Below are positions 11,432-23,532 of a stretch of DNA of 64,000 nt, in pieces. This DNA comes from Albifimbria verrucaria (Eukaryota; Ascomycota; Sordariomycetes; Hypocreales; Stachybotryaceae). The DNA is taken from the NCBI GenBank assembly GCA_020081605.1, contig JAHREC010000009.1:806001-870000 (forward strand), written 5' to 3'. The notes beneath the pieces are model-generated. The model did not search any database and had not been told where the DNA came from. It was given only the letters and a program-made list of their open reading frames with translations. The position numbers and the translations under genes were made by a program. The stretch's first letter is position 1. Each line of letters opens with the position of its first letter.

Positions 11432-12442
11432 GCTTGACATTCAGCGCACGTCACGATATAAAACAAATGGCATGCTAGCCAAAAGGTAAAAGTGACCAAG
11501 TAGAATTTACCAGAGAAGGAAAGAGTTTTAAGCCCTAGGAGCGACATTGATGTTGTCCATGTAGCATTTCATCTTTAATAGCCGGTAGATTGAAAAATAA
11601 CGGAATCATAGACTCGAGACTGGAATGCTTCTAATTCGTTTCTGTGGTTCTATCACTAAGACTGATTCCGCCGAACCAATCAAAGCAGAAAAATAGCCAG
11701 TGTCGTAAAATCTTTGTGGCGTGTTGAATAATTCGACGCCTCTTGAGCCACAACATCCTTCAGGGCTTTTAACACAATGGGTGAGGGAGACTTGATTCTG
11801 AAGACCAATCAAAGGAGTGACGGATGAAGAACTGTTAAGAAATCCCTTTTAAACGTATTATCAACCGTCGGCACCTAATTAGACATTAGCCGCCTCAGCT
11901 TGGCGTCGGCCTCAAGTCTGACTTCTGCCGACATTAGTCTAGCCTGGGAGTTGTGGCTGTCACCACCGATGGTGACACGAGTCAGTACAGACAGAAGCGA
12001 GCTGAAAGCTGAATTCTAAACAGCCCTGAATGGACGCCTCTACAGTGCCTTGTATATAAACCGGCCTTAAACCCCAAAGAGATCAGATTCCAAGGCCCGT
12101 GCTTGTGTTTAAGCTTTGCCTAGCTGAACTGATGGCTCGTTGCTTGCCGATTTCCTGCCGAGTCGGGTATTTCAATCAGGCTCTCGGCATCTTGGACAGC
12201 TTTTTCTGCTTGATCTCCAAATCTTCTCCATGCTATGGACTTCTGAGTGTCCCATATCCTTGAATCATCAATCCTATATGTTGTCCCAAATTTTGTACTA
12301 TGAATGACTTCAAGTCACTGCGTCTAACGACTACTGCGATGTCTTACACATGATAACACACACTGGCAGTATTTTATCTGCGCCTACTGATTCTCATTGC
12401 TCATCCCGCCTGTGCTGAGACTAAATTGTCTTGGCCGAAAAG
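11432..12442. other. Intergenic, no gene seen
   Basis: This one-kb interval precedes the rhodopsin-domain gene. Short open frames (for example 11606-11812 minus) show no recognisable domain. Confidence 0.45.
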
Positions 12443-13743
12443 ATGGGTCTTACTTTCAGGCAGTATATAGTAAGTTGGCCTTGTTCCTAGCCACAGTGGT
12501 GTAATGACTGCGACTGAAACTTATCATGTGCCTAGGCTGTTGAATGGCTTCTCGTATTTCTATGTCTTTCGGTTATAATTGCTCGACTTGCGGTTCGAAC
12601 CGTTCGAGGCATCTGGTCATTTTGGTTGTCAGAGTTATTCCTCGTTGCCTCCTTCTTGGCTTTCCTACCTCTTGTCGTAGGTGACACCTACACTTTCGCC
12701 AATGGTCACCAATTCCAAGAAGATACCTACAGTAAAGGTCTAGCAAAAGTAAAAGCTTCAGAATTATGGATGAGATAATAAAGATGACTGACAAAGAACT
12801 AGTGGGATTTCGCGAGTACGTTAATATTCGACCTTGGCTTTTATCTCGCGAGATTCAGCTTGTTGGCTTTCTATAACGAGCTTTTCCCCATATCAGAAAC
12901 TAGGCTACGGATATCTCTTTGGATAGTCGTCGCCTACAACGTGATTGGATTTTTGGCTACAGGTTTTATAGACATATTTTGGTGTGGTGCTGATATTTCG
13001 CAAAATTGGTAAGAAAGCGCTGTGCTTGACTTTCGTATATCACCCTGCTAATCCCCTTGACCAGGGCGGACAGAGAACCATCGTGCTCAGCGTCGGCAGA
13101 TCCGACAACTGCTCACATTATCTGGCCAATCAATGTATCATCAGAAATTCTTGGTGAGTTCAATGCGCTACATACGAAGGGGTGTTGTTAATAGGATTAT
13201 CCTTAGTCTTCCTCCTACCATTTCTGATCCTTCCACGATTAAACAAGCTTAATCAGAGGGAGAAGATAAGTTTGGTATGTGTCTTTCTGCTGGGCTTTAC
13301 CACCGTTTTGGTCAGCATCGCTCGATTCGCCTTGGGCGTCATACAATTATTCACTTTGGTAGCTTGTGAGTACGAGCCGTTTTCTTGCCTTACCCAAGCG
13401 TATTATTCTAACCATCTTAGATTTGCTTGGCTCAGTTGAAACAGCAACGCAAATTATTGTCGTTGCACTCCCGGCATTACGACCCCTACTGGGGATGCTA
13501 TCGACTAACCGATCCAAGAGTTCCGGGCGCCGCCCCATCCAAACGCATAGTCAGAGTTCTCCGTGTAGATCGCACCAAAACTTTTCAGATGCAAGCACTA
13601 GCCTGACTGCCGACGCTGTGAATCAGATTCGCAAGAATTTTGGATTTATTGGCGACAGAGATGGCGACCTGGAGCTGCAGAACTTGGACGGGAGACCGCC
13701 ATGGGAAGATGTGGAATTGCCAAAGTATTTTGATGGAAAATGA
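12443..13743 (+). CDS. Rhodopsin-domain integral membrane protein (SAT4/PTH11-like)
   Basis: Six exons join in frame: 12443-12469, 12536-12748, 12803-13008, 13065-13153, 13195-13365 and 13421-13743. Exon 1 encodes only MGLTFRQYI. About seven membrane helices are visible, for example VEWLLVFLCLSVIIARLAV, FLVASFLAFLPLVVGD, FDLGFYLARFSLLAFYNELF, LWIVVAYNVIGFLATGFIDI and LSLVFLLPFLILP. The loop LNKLNQREKISLVCVFLLGF and the later ETATQIIVVALPALRPLLG segment match the fungal-only rhodopsin-domain family. The C-terminal tail of about 100 residues is hydrophilic and probably cytosolic. Members are suspected sensors, but no ligand can be inferred. The donor before exon 3 is GTAAAA and the acceptor that keeps frame is ACTAG. 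No frame break was found. A short extension beyond 13743 in another frame (to 13843) could be coding if one shift is allowed. Confidence 0.82.
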
Positions 13744-14814
13744 ACACACGCTGCACAACCGCAGAAAAGGCATGGGCCTCGTTATCAAAATGGATAGCAA
13801 GGAAGACGTGGTAAAAGAAAGATTTAGCACACTGTTTCAATCATAATAGGTATGTGAGCGAATAGACGGCAAGAAGGTCCGTATTTATAGATAGATCAGC
13901 CAGCGAATATAGACTTGGCGCTTTGATAAAATATGCCTTGATCTCTTGCAGGATGTGCACAAACAAACAATTGTTTACTTTGCATAGGCCTCGTGACCAA
14001 TATCAAATCCCAGCTGTCCGGAGTTTCCGGTTACGCGCCTTTGCAAAGCGACAATTTCATGAAGATGTTACTACGCTTGGTAGGAATGCCAACTCCATAG
14101 ATTAATAATCTGCAGCTACCATAGTAAGTTATATCACAAATTGTGGCCAAGGACGAGCAATTGCTGAGAAAACAGGATATCAGGTTGGTAGGTGCTTATG
14201 TATTTTGACCGCTCCAGGATGCATGTTAAAGAGACCACGCCTAGGCAAGATTAACCACACCTCCACGATTTTGATAAGGCCGATAACACAAAGTTGCCCA
14301 AATATACAGCGATTCGTAAGCAAATGGCGAACTATTTCTCGACCCTGTTATAACAGAGCACCGCGGAGGACCCGGCTCCATTTATCCTAAATGTCTCCAT
14401 TTGGCAAGATTACCACACATGGTTAGCAAATCATCACGCTATTCTTCCATCTTGGGTAAGGCGAGGGCCATAGTAGATTACCGTGAATTATTTACTTGAT
14501 GCGGTAAGCAGGCATTGCAGTAGCCTCATAATGAAATAGCAACATAGTGCGCTAGGTGCAGGAGAAGCTTCTCCGTATTCCCTGGCCTATGTGCATTGCA
14601 GTCCTAATTTACTGACAAAGCTTCAGCTTCCTTGTGTAACCCTTGCAACGGCAATTACGGAACCTGCAGTGTCGCTGTAGAGCGGCGAAATTCCTCTTCG
14701 CGTGGGGATCTGTCCTGTAATCAGCTGGAGTATTTATTTGCATGATCCCATAGGATATTGAGTTTTGTTAAGCGTAGAGCTTGGATTCTTTGCATCTATA
14801 TCTATACTATCGAG
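13744..14814. other. Intergenic, no gene seen
   Basis: It lies between the rhodopsin-domain gene and the epoxide hydrolase. No domain, RNA or repeat was recognised. The first 100 bases may contain the end of the upstream gene in a shifted frame. Confidence 0.45.
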
Positions 14815-16308
14815 ATGTATACCTCCGTGTCTCGTATATCGCAATGGGTGGCCGCATTGGCCATCGTTTTGGTTGGGGTCGATGCGGCTCCTCATCAGCC
14901 TGGAGTCACCCCCATAGTGCTGTCAAGCCCTTCAAAATTGACTTGTCCAAGCAAGTCCCTCGAATGCTTGACCTAGTCAAGAGAACCAAATTACCCAGTC
15001 ATCCTGTGTACCCTGGGGTTGGATCATCTGCGGGTATTGATCTGCAAGTGTTGAAGAGCCTGCAGAATGAGTGGATCCATGGCTTTGATTGGAAAGCCGA
15101 ACAGGCCAGTCTTAACAAGTGAGTTGACCATCTGAAGACACGATGACTTGAAACTTATCATTTGGTGATACAATAGATATCACCACTTCACGACCAATCT
15201 CGAAGGCCTGGATATTCATTTCCTGCATGAGCGTTCCAAAGACCCAAACGCTATCCCTTTGTTGCTTGTGCATGGTTGGCCAGGCTCATTCTTGGAGTTT
15301 CTTCCATTAATCAAACCCTTGACTGAGAAGTCTAAAACATCAACAGGAAAGACCGTGTCCTTTGACATAATTATTCCCTCGCTTCCGGGATTCGCATTTT
15401 CTACAGGCCCTCCTGAAAATTGGACTCTCGCTGACACTGCTCGAGTTTTTGATACCCTGGTAACTGACGTGCTTGGTTACAAGACCTACGCAGTGCATGG
15501 CACAGATTGGGGCGCTGGAGTTGCGTACTCGATTTACGAACAGTTTAACAAGACTGCGCGCGCTCTTCACGAAGTCTTCCTGCCTTTCTCCCCTGTAACA
15601 CGTGAACAGCTAGCTGCTGCCAACGTCAGCCTTTCGCCAATCGAGGAGTTCCAACAGCAGCGGGCTGAGGATTGGACGGCATCTGGAACTGGGTATTTTG
15701 TTGAGCAGACCACCAAGGTAATATGCTACAGGATTCGCAATTCAGTTGAGTTCTCACGCTAACCAGTTTAATAGCCAAACACTATTGGACTTGCTCTTCA
15801 AGATAATCCTGTTGGTCAGTTGGCGTGGATTGGAGAGAAGATGATTGAATGTAAGCCATAGCTTAACTGTCCTTCGAGGCTCACAGATAGCTGACCACTA
15901 GCAGGGTCTGACCCACGAGCTGGCACTCCGCCATCTGTTATTAACCACCGAGAGATCCTACGGTCAACATCTTTGTATTATTTGACAGAGTCTTTCACTT
16001 CGGCTGCATTTATCTACTACGCCAACCCTCACGGTTTTAGATCCGAATATACCAAGGCGCCCACGGATGCACCTCTCTTATTTAGCAGTTTCAAGTATAA
16101 CGTTGGATTTTGGCCGCAGGCTTTTGCCGAGAAGGTCGGAAACCTAGTTTACTACAAGAGTATGTTTCAAATGGATCCTTCATGAGATAGTTAACAAATT
16201 GATGCTAACATTGTCTTAGCTCATGACTTTGGCGGCCACTTTCCTGGTATCGACAACCCGCCAGCATTGGTTAACGATATTAGAGAGATCAGAAACTACT
16301 GGAAGTAA
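14815..16308 (+). CDS. Secreted epoxide hydrolase, microsomal (EPHX1-like) type
   Basis: Five exons: 14815-15118, 15177-15717, 15775-15850, 15905-16159 and 16220-16308, about 420 residues. The N-terminal hydrophobic stretch (SQWVAALAIVLVGVDA) is a signal peptide or anchor. An EHN N-terminal domain follows (FKIDLSKQVPRM to YHHFTTNLEGLDIHFLHE), then the alpha/beta-hydrolase core. HGWPGS supplies the oxyanion hole, HGTDWGAG carries the nucleophile Asp, and HDFGGHFPGID supplies the catalytic His. It would add water to an epoxide to form a diol. One break at the C5 run 14909-14913 separates the signal-peptide frame from the EHN frame and is repaired by one C. It sits upstream of a convergent Zn2Cys6 regulator. 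Confidence 0.88.
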
Positions 16309-16673
16309 GACTCCTCAAGTTGTGTCATTTCAGCAAAGAATGGCTAGGACTGTACAGGACTGTACATGTGTAAATTCATATAAATAGCCTACTCCACTGT
16401 CCAATTCTAGGCCAATCAACTGGGGCCTATTCTACAGTGGAGGATAAAAACTTGCGTACTTTGCAGTTTCGGTTGGGGTAACGGTTCTTGCTGTAAATAA
16501 TTCTCAATAATTATTCAATAACTATTTTTTTAACGTATTGACCAACTTAAGTTTCTTTTTAGTCTAACATTCTCAACTATTCTATTGTTTCTGGTCAAGA
16601 TACCTGGCCTGGACATACAAAACTTATTTTCTCAAACTGTGATAATCATTTGCCATGCCCTACAACTCCAAAT
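16309..16673. other. AT-rich convergent 3' region
   Basis: It lies between two convergent genes. It is AT-rich with TTATT and TTTTT stretches that fit transcript ends. No gene. Confidence 0.5.
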
Positions 16674-18388
16674 CTACGCATACGAAGGCACAACTCCGTT
16701 TGAGCTAACAACAGCACTCATTATGGTCAGATAATTTCTTATGATATCGTCGTCCGCGCCCAGGTCACGCTGAACCCAGAAAGACTGTATTTCTGACTTG
16801 AATCTCTTCATACTTCTTACGTGAGCTTCCTTTTCTGTTCGGTTAATCAACGCGAGAATTGAGGCTCTTTGTTCATCCGTGTTCGCTTCACAAGCGATAA
16901 TGAAGAGCGGGAAAAAATGGCCACAAGATGGGGCGTTGATGGGCACGGCGAACGCCCGTTCTATCAGAGCATTAATCTTCGCCGAATCGTCGAAAGGATT
17001 TTCTGAAGCACGCAATAGGTAGATTAAAGTAGACGCCTGATAAACGTCTATAGTTGTCAGCCTAGCCGCCGATGGAAAATCCGGGGCCGCCACTGCCATC
17101 TTCGTTACTGGCAAGTTGTTAATTCTCCATTCGAGAGCTTTGACTCGCTCTTTGTAGCCCTGATCCTGGCTTCGAGGATCTCGTGGATCAATCAAACTAT
17201 CGCAAACTTCGGTGAGAATCTTCAAGATTTCATGAATAGGATTAGAGAAAAGAGGTGCCTATAAGTTATGAGCCGGGGCGAAATTATAAGATAAATATGC
17301 CGACATACCGGACCGCTTTTCAAGTGAAGCGGGTTTCGAATGTCTCGAATACCAGGTCTGGCCTCATCCAGTGGTTTTAAAGTTGTAGCTCTACGCCTCC
17401 AGTGATACATGGTGAAACGAGACAGGGCGTCATGATAGTATACCCAGTCAAGTAGTCCGCTCACACCGCTTGGCTGCGTGTGTCCGAGGCCGACCTCATG
17501 TACGATCTTCATTGCACCCTGGATATACCATAACCATTCATCGGAGTTATCCGATGGTAGAAAAATCTTAAACAGAGTGTCAAATGCGAGTGATGTAGGC
17601 GTAGTCTAGGATGGATCTAAAATCTCACCTCAAAAGCACAAAGTAGCATGCAAGCTGCAACATGCTGAGCAGCGTCATCTAATCTTTGAGTGATGGATTT
17701 TGCCGAATCCGACAGGGCTTGGAGCGCAGTAACTTTGAACTGAATTGTCTGTCGCTGAAGGCCATTGCGGCGGAGAGAAGAAAATGCAAGGAGTGCGTAA
17801 AAGAGAGCCTGACCCGAGATTGTGTCCTGAGCAAGTGCCATATGCAATAGCAAATCGCGAATACCAAGTTTGATAGGATCAAAGGTTACCAACGAAAGGT
17901 ATCCAGTGGAATGAACTTTGATCGCATTATGAGCCTGGCGAGTGGTTTTGAGATGGGTGAATGGTGCTTACAGTAGTTTAGCAATTCAGCATGCTTCACT
18001 TGTGGTTGAGGCTGTCGTTCTAATTTCGGAACACGTTGACTGAGGGTTACTAGTATCAGGCCATTGTTTGAGGTTATTCTCCTGTAGGTCTCGATATCTC
18101 GCCAAGTTGTGTTGATAAACATGTGCTGGATGTGCCATGGTACGCGAGCTTGCGTGGTCGGGGATGCCCCTAATATCGTACGCTTCTTGTCATTCTGTTT
18201 CGGCCAAGATAAACGAACTCCGTAACCCTGGCATTTCCTCTGAGTTTTGACACAGTTGTTACATATCGGCAAGGTGCGGTCGCACTGAATCTTCCTTCCT
18301 GCCCGAACAATTAAGCATGCGTTCTTCAAGCGGCTATGTAGGCACAAGGACGCACCTTTACATGTCCAGCAACCTTTCCTGTCGACAT
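16674..18388 (-). CDS. Zn2Cys6 transcription factor
   Basis: The DNA-binding motif is GCWTCKGRKIQCDRTLPICN followed by NCVKTQRKC, an exact Cys-x2-Cys-x6-Cys-x6-Cys-x2-Cys-x6-Cys spacing. It is reached by removing an intron (18355-18299) that splits the zinc cluster after CWTCK, a common position in fungi. ATG at 18388 gives MSTGK directly before the cluster if the AAA run at 18375-18377 gains one base. No better in-frame ATG exists. The rest, over four more exons, is an alpha-helical fungal-specific regulatory domain: YLSLVTFDPIKLGIRDLLLH, ALLAFSSLRRNG, DEWLWYIQGAMKIVHEVGLG and a 180-residue C-terminal exon. It ends at 16674. It binds DNA in the nucleus, and the target genes are unknown. Confidence 0.85.
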
Positions 18389-18930
18389 TATGCCAATCGT
18401 CAGGGACTTTACGCGCGCAGTGTATTTTTAAGCAAGCAGTCTGAGTGTTGTCAGGTTGCAACAGATTCGCAGAAACCTGCTTGGGATGGGGCCGTTCTTT
18501 ATTGCTGGTTGGATTGTCCTAGTCAAGGTTCACATGGGCCCATCATAAGCAACTTTTTGCGAGGTTCCATTTGTCATCCTTCACTTCATGTCCAGCTTAC
18601 CCCACATCACCTCCAATTGTCCTATAACATGGCAAGGGTTTTGGGTTGTTACATAAGTCTCTTAAGTCCGAACCCCGGAATATCGCCAATCTTTGGGAGG
18701 CTGAGTATACGTGATCATCCAAATCTGACTCTCCAAACCACTACGGTATGTGTCCGAGCATACCGAGACCGTTCAATTCAGCTCTGTACGGGTTTACCTG
18801 AAAAACATATATAGCTGTGTCATGGCCCGTTTCAACAGATTCTCAGTTTTAGTCTATCACACAATCCAGTGACCTTCTATACGCACCCCATCCCAAGCTT
18901 TCCAACCAACTCGCTTCAAAGCATTTCATC
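18389..18930. other. Bidirectional promoter (Zn2Cys6 factor / NmrA-like gene)
   Basis: The two flanking genes diverge here. A TATA element for the plus-strand gene is at 18808-18813. Nothing else was recognised. Confidence 0.5.
18808..18813 (+). promoter_or_regulatory. TATA element of the NmrA-like gene
   Basis: TATATA lies about 118 bp before the ATG at 18931, with pyrimidine-rich sequence between them. The position is typical for a fungal core promoter. Confidence 0.5.
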
Positions 18931-19850
18931 ATGGCTACCTATCTTATCACGCAAGCAACTGGCCTCCAAAGTCAATGGACTATCAGGCACCTGCTCGCGG
19001 CGGGTGCTAAAGTCCATGCAGTTGTTCGAAACCCAGAGAACATCCCAGAACTTCTGCAACGCCCAGGAGTGACTGTCTTCAAAGGAGAAAGTGTCAATTT
19101 CGAGGACATTTTTAAAGCCGCACAAGGCTGTCAAGGAGTGTTCTTGATTACTTACCCTATCCCGGGTATCGAAGGCCAAATGGCTAGGACAATTGCTGAG
19201 GCTTGCAAAAGGCCGGGGTCAAGACTGTTGTTGCCGCCTCTACCTTCTGCACAGGAGATAAATCTCTATGGGATGATCAGGCGATCAAAGACATTCAACT
19301 TCACGAATACTATAGTTCGAAAGCGGAAGTCGAGAATGCTGTCCGTGTCGCTGACTTTGAAGCCTACACAATCCTCCGGCCTGCTTATATAAGTATCAAT
19401 TACATGCTGCCACACTCTGCTGGAAATCTTCCTAGGCTCGCTTCCCATGGAGTTCTTGACCATCTCTATGATGACGATGCCAGAATGCCTCAAACAGATG
19501 TCAGTGATATTGGCAGGTATGCGGCAGCGGCTCTGCAAAATCCTTCGAAATTCAATGGTGTAGAGGTTGATCTATGCGCTGAGAGCTTGACGATCGAGGA
19601 GGTCCGCAACATCCTTGCAAGAGTCAGTGGAAGAGAACTTGAGGTAAAGAAATGGACACGCGAAGATCTTCAGAAGGAAAACATACTTGTGTTTGGTCAC
19701 GCATTCCACCTATTTTGCAACTTGAAGAATTTTGAGCCCCTTTTAGCGGCTTCAAAGGAACTTCATGGGAAACTGGATATGCCATTAACGTCTCTGGAAG
19801 CTTCTTTGGAAAGGGAGAAGGTTCGCCTACAGGAGAGCTTGCCGAAATGA
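18931..19850 (+). CDS. NmrA-like NAD(P)-binding protein
   Basis: This single-exon gene encodes about 306 residues. The N-terminus MATYLITQATGLQSQWTIRH is the Rossmann beta-alpha turn of the atypical SDR/NmrA family. The usual GxxGxxG is degenerate here: the first Gly is Gln and the last is Ser. AAGAKVHAVVRNPENIPEL follows, as in NmrA. Further on are VVAASTFCTGDKS, then LRPAYISINYMLP, and YAAAALQNPSKFNGVEVDL, all as in this family. Members sense the redox state of NAD(P) or reduce small substrates. No catalytic YxxxK is clear, so a sensor or regulator role is possible. One break at the AAAA run 19207-19210 is repaired by one A. It lies next to a divergent Zn2Cys6 regulator. NmrA proteins can control transcription factors, but a link here is only inference. 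Confidence 0.83.
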
Positions 19851-20374
19851 TAGACTTCTCAATACTTGTGCTTTAGTTTTATAGTACAGCACAGATTGAT
19901 AGGGCTTGGCCAGGGAATTGATACAGTTTCGACTCGCTCCGCATTTATCGCAATCCCATAATAGTGAGACTATGTCAGTTTATTAAGTGGGCTTATTGGG
20001 CCTTGAACAATATAGACTCTCTGGTATATCAAAGAGAGCTAAGATGTTAAAATGGCCAGCCCAGAGGACGTGAATGTCTGCGAGCAAAATAAATCTAACG
20101 AAATTCAAGTCATCAAAGTCAACGAGTAGACACTCTGAGAGTACATGGTCAAAACTTCGACATGTCGGCGCCTTCGCGTGTATAAGAATCTGGTAGTCTC
20201 AGTTGCTAAATGAGAGAAATAACGATGTCGAACCCAGAAAAACGCAATGTCAAACTTCATAATAATTCAATAAATTTCGCAGATCAAAAGGGGTCTATTA
20301 AGAGTATTCAATGTCCCGTATTCGTTTCATCGTCGTACTGATTGAACCTCATCGGCTATCAATGCACCTATTGT
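19851..20374. other. Convergent intergenic region, no gene seen
   Basis: It lies between the 3' ends of the NmrA-like gene and the NACHT gene. AT-rich. Nothing was recognised. Confidence 0.5.
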
Positions 20375-23300
20375 TCATTGGCGTTGCGGCTTCACACAAC
20401 ATAACATCATCTCTAGAGTCGTCAGAAGAACCCCAGAATTGTTTATAGTCTCTGTTTCCGGAAAGGTACCATATCTTTGCACGGACAGGAGACCAGACTT
20501 AGCTGTTCTGTGTGCTTGTTCGATATCCAACCATCCCCTGCGCATGTCCGCACTTTGGTCCCGTAGATTCCCGCTATTCTCGCCCGAGCTGAAAGCCAAT
20601 GCTCGGACGGAGGACTTTGTACTGCATTTGTCTCCCGCATGTTCCTCAAGCAGGCTTCTAATCATGTTCGCGGCAGGCTCCTGAATTTGAAGGACTGTAT
20701 CTTGCAGTATCACCCTCGCCGTTGGGTACGCATCGTACACATTGCCCAGGATGCGAATGGACAAATCGCTTTTCGCTTAATGAAGGCTGCAATCAGATCC
20801 AGCCACATGGAATTGTGCATTACGAGACTGCTATTGTCTGAGATGCGCCGCAGTCTGACCAGGTATAAGATGATTTTTGACCACGGCGAGATAGCATTAT
20901 AGTCTTGGTTTGGTGATGATCCGAATTCAAGTAGTGTCTTGCATATATCGACTTTGCTTCGGTTCATAGGCTCGTCCAAAGAGATGTTACTGCGTAGTCA
21001 AGAAGCGGCCTTCCGTGACTTCCATGTACCAAGTTCGGGTCCCTTTGGAGAGCTACTCGGACATAATTCAGGACGTTCTTTTCTATGCAGAATGACAAAA
21101 ATGTATCATGTTGCTGCCCTGTGGAATCTTTGTCGTGTCTATGTAATGATTTCTCTGTACTCCAATGGTAAGTTGAATCATCGTACTGTATTTGGTGGTT
21201 TGTCATTATCGAATCCAAGTGATCCATGGCCAGTACCAGTTCGCTGCTGTATTTCTCTTCGATCACAGACGCATAACCAATGGAAAGCTGTACAGTCCTC
21301 CAAATGCTTAGTGGCGGGCTTGTTTTGAAGTTTGGCAAGGTGAGTCGAAGTTGAAATACACACGAGCGAAGTAAACTGAGATTGGGAGAGAACTTCTCGT
21401 CTTCGATCGCACCTTGTATCATGGCCATGATATCGGGTCGTTCCAGGAAGTCTCGGAGGGTTCTATGAATATAGGAAACTCTATGAAACTGAATTGGCTT
21501 CGAATCACCTCCATTGACTTCAAGAAGCCCCATGCATCTTGATTTGAGCCGACGTTCTGTTTTAAAGCACAGAGTTGTCAAGAATGCATCATCGGAGATA
21601 TTTGAGTCGAGCTGACTCAAGACACTGTAATTCTTTCTGTCCGCCAGTGCTAGTGTTACCAGACTCATCACGTCATGTGTGTCAGCCACTGCCCGTTCAT
21701 ACCTCTGTCTTGCAGTACGAAGAATCTCGAAGAACATAGCAGCCTCCTCAAAGTAAAATGGAGGATCAATCGTCTTGAGCATATGAGAGTATAGTTCGTC
21801 AAGCCCTTGGGGTAAGCATCAGAGTCTCTTTGTTAGATCTTCAAAGTCATCATCTAGATCCAAGCCCTTGATAAGTGAATTCAGAATGAGCTTCACCCAA
21901 AGGAAGACGCCATTTGCAGTCCGAACAATCTCTTTGATTACCTTGGTCATCTCGTCTGGTTGCTTTTCACAGAGCGTACTCCATTGTGCATTTGCACTAA
22001 GACGATCCTCAACATAGATGAAAATGTCATTTTCGGTGAGATATTGAAGTCGCAAAGCTGGGCACGATTTGAAAACATTTTCGATTTGAAGCCATGGTCG
22101 ACTTGACACGCAGATTTTGACGTGCTCGTATTTTCCAATCTTGATGAGGAACCTGGCCATTGCTGCATGGTCACCTTCATACTCATCCAGGCCATCAATG
22201 AACAAGCAGAGCCTCCTTTGTTTTGTTGACACAATCATATTCTCAAATGCTTTCTCCAACATCGGTGTCGTCCAGGTGATGGATTGCATCTCTTTGAAGG
22301 CGTGATCTCGAGATGCCAAGTCATATGCCTCTGGCAAAATCTTTTGTATCTCATCTGGGTGATTTTGGAGATACTGGTACAGCATGGACCGGAAAATACC
22401 AAGGAGAGATCGCTGCTGGAGCGTTCCACTGGCCCAGAAGAAGAATGTGACTATTTCAAGCTCATGTCCATCTGCCCAGCGCTCAAGAAAGTGGGATGCT
22501 CGCCCACTGTCAAGAATATATCTCATCAAAGTAGATTTACCACTGGCTGCTTTTCCGTTCAGCCAGTAGACTCCACTGCCGAACTCAAGCCACTCTGGGA
22601 AGTTACTCCCAATGGCAACACGCGATTCATTGGGTCTGAATATCCATTCAAAAGTTGATCGGTGCGCCTCGGCAATCTCTTCGTAGCGCTGGGTAATACT
22701 TGAAAAGCGAAGGGAACTCAATAGTGCCCGCTGTACGGCAGCGCTTGTTTCCTGGATAGATGGTATGCGTTCATTGATTTTGGCAACAATCTTGATAAGC
22801 GATGATTCGGTCATTTCCCACAGACTGTCTACCCTATCTCTGATTTCTTCCTGGAAGATATCCCTGTTTTCAAGAATCTTACACACGAGGTTCTGATTTG
22901 ATTCTTGGAGCGCCTGGAATCTGTAGTCGGCCAAGATGGAAGACGTAACCTGCGCCTTTCTGCCACACGTGTCAACCGATAGATGCGGCAGACGAGAGTA
23001 CGGAAGAGAACTCACTGTAACACTGACAAAACATGTAACTCCAACTGGCCCCTCATATCGGACAATATCTGCAACGCCTTTGCAGATTCATCAGTCTTCC
23101 ACGCCGACTTGATCGCCAGGCGCAGCGTTTTCAATTTTCGGCGCTTGACTTCTTGTGCTTTTTGACCCGGCATAAAATTCGTCGACGTCGCATTATTACT
23201 GGATTCCTCACTCTGCATTTGGGCCTGCTTGTCGCGGACGTGGTCAAGAGATTGCAAGATTTCATTAATTGCCTTGACGCTTTTCTCAGAGATCCTGACC

Positions 23301-23532
23301 AGCTCCTCGCCATCCTCACCAGAAGGAAAGGCTTGGATATTCTTTTGGCAAACTTGCGCAAGTTCTCAGCCTTGATCCGAAGTTCGATGCAGTCCCGCTC
23401 GACATTTGCATTTTCAGCGGTGAGTCCTGTTGTGGAATTATGAATTTCACGCACTGTCTTCATCAGACTGCCACCGAACTGGATGACGCCGAGGATACTC
23501 GCCGCTACCGATAACGAAGCCAGAGGATCCAT
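20375..23532 (-). CDS. NACHT-type STAND NTPase (NLR-like), with in-frame stop
   Basis: The gene starts at ATG 23532 (MDPLASLSVAASILGVIQFG), a typical N-terminal helical domain of fungal NLR-like proteins. One intron near 22966-23014 joins HVLSVLQ to KAQVTSSILADYR. The NACHT core carries Walker A GKAASGKSTLM, Walker B RRLCLFIDGLDEYEGD and ICVSSRPW downstream. A helical region follows (LPQGLDELYSHMLKTIDPPF, FHRVSYIHRTLRDFLERPD), then a poorly repeated C-terminus ending at 20375. Such proteins act in nonself recognition and programmed cell death. An in-frame TGA at 21819-21821 splits the protein between NACHT and the helical part, with the same frame continuing beyond it. Single-base breaks lie near 23333, 20978-20980 and 20770-20773. 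There is no clear WD40, TPR or ankyrin array. Confidence 0.8.

Noticed and set aside
13640..13846. Open frame continuing past the rhodopsin-domain stop
   Set aside because: It would need a +1 shift, unlike the missing-base pattern elsewhere. Kept only as a remark on that gene.
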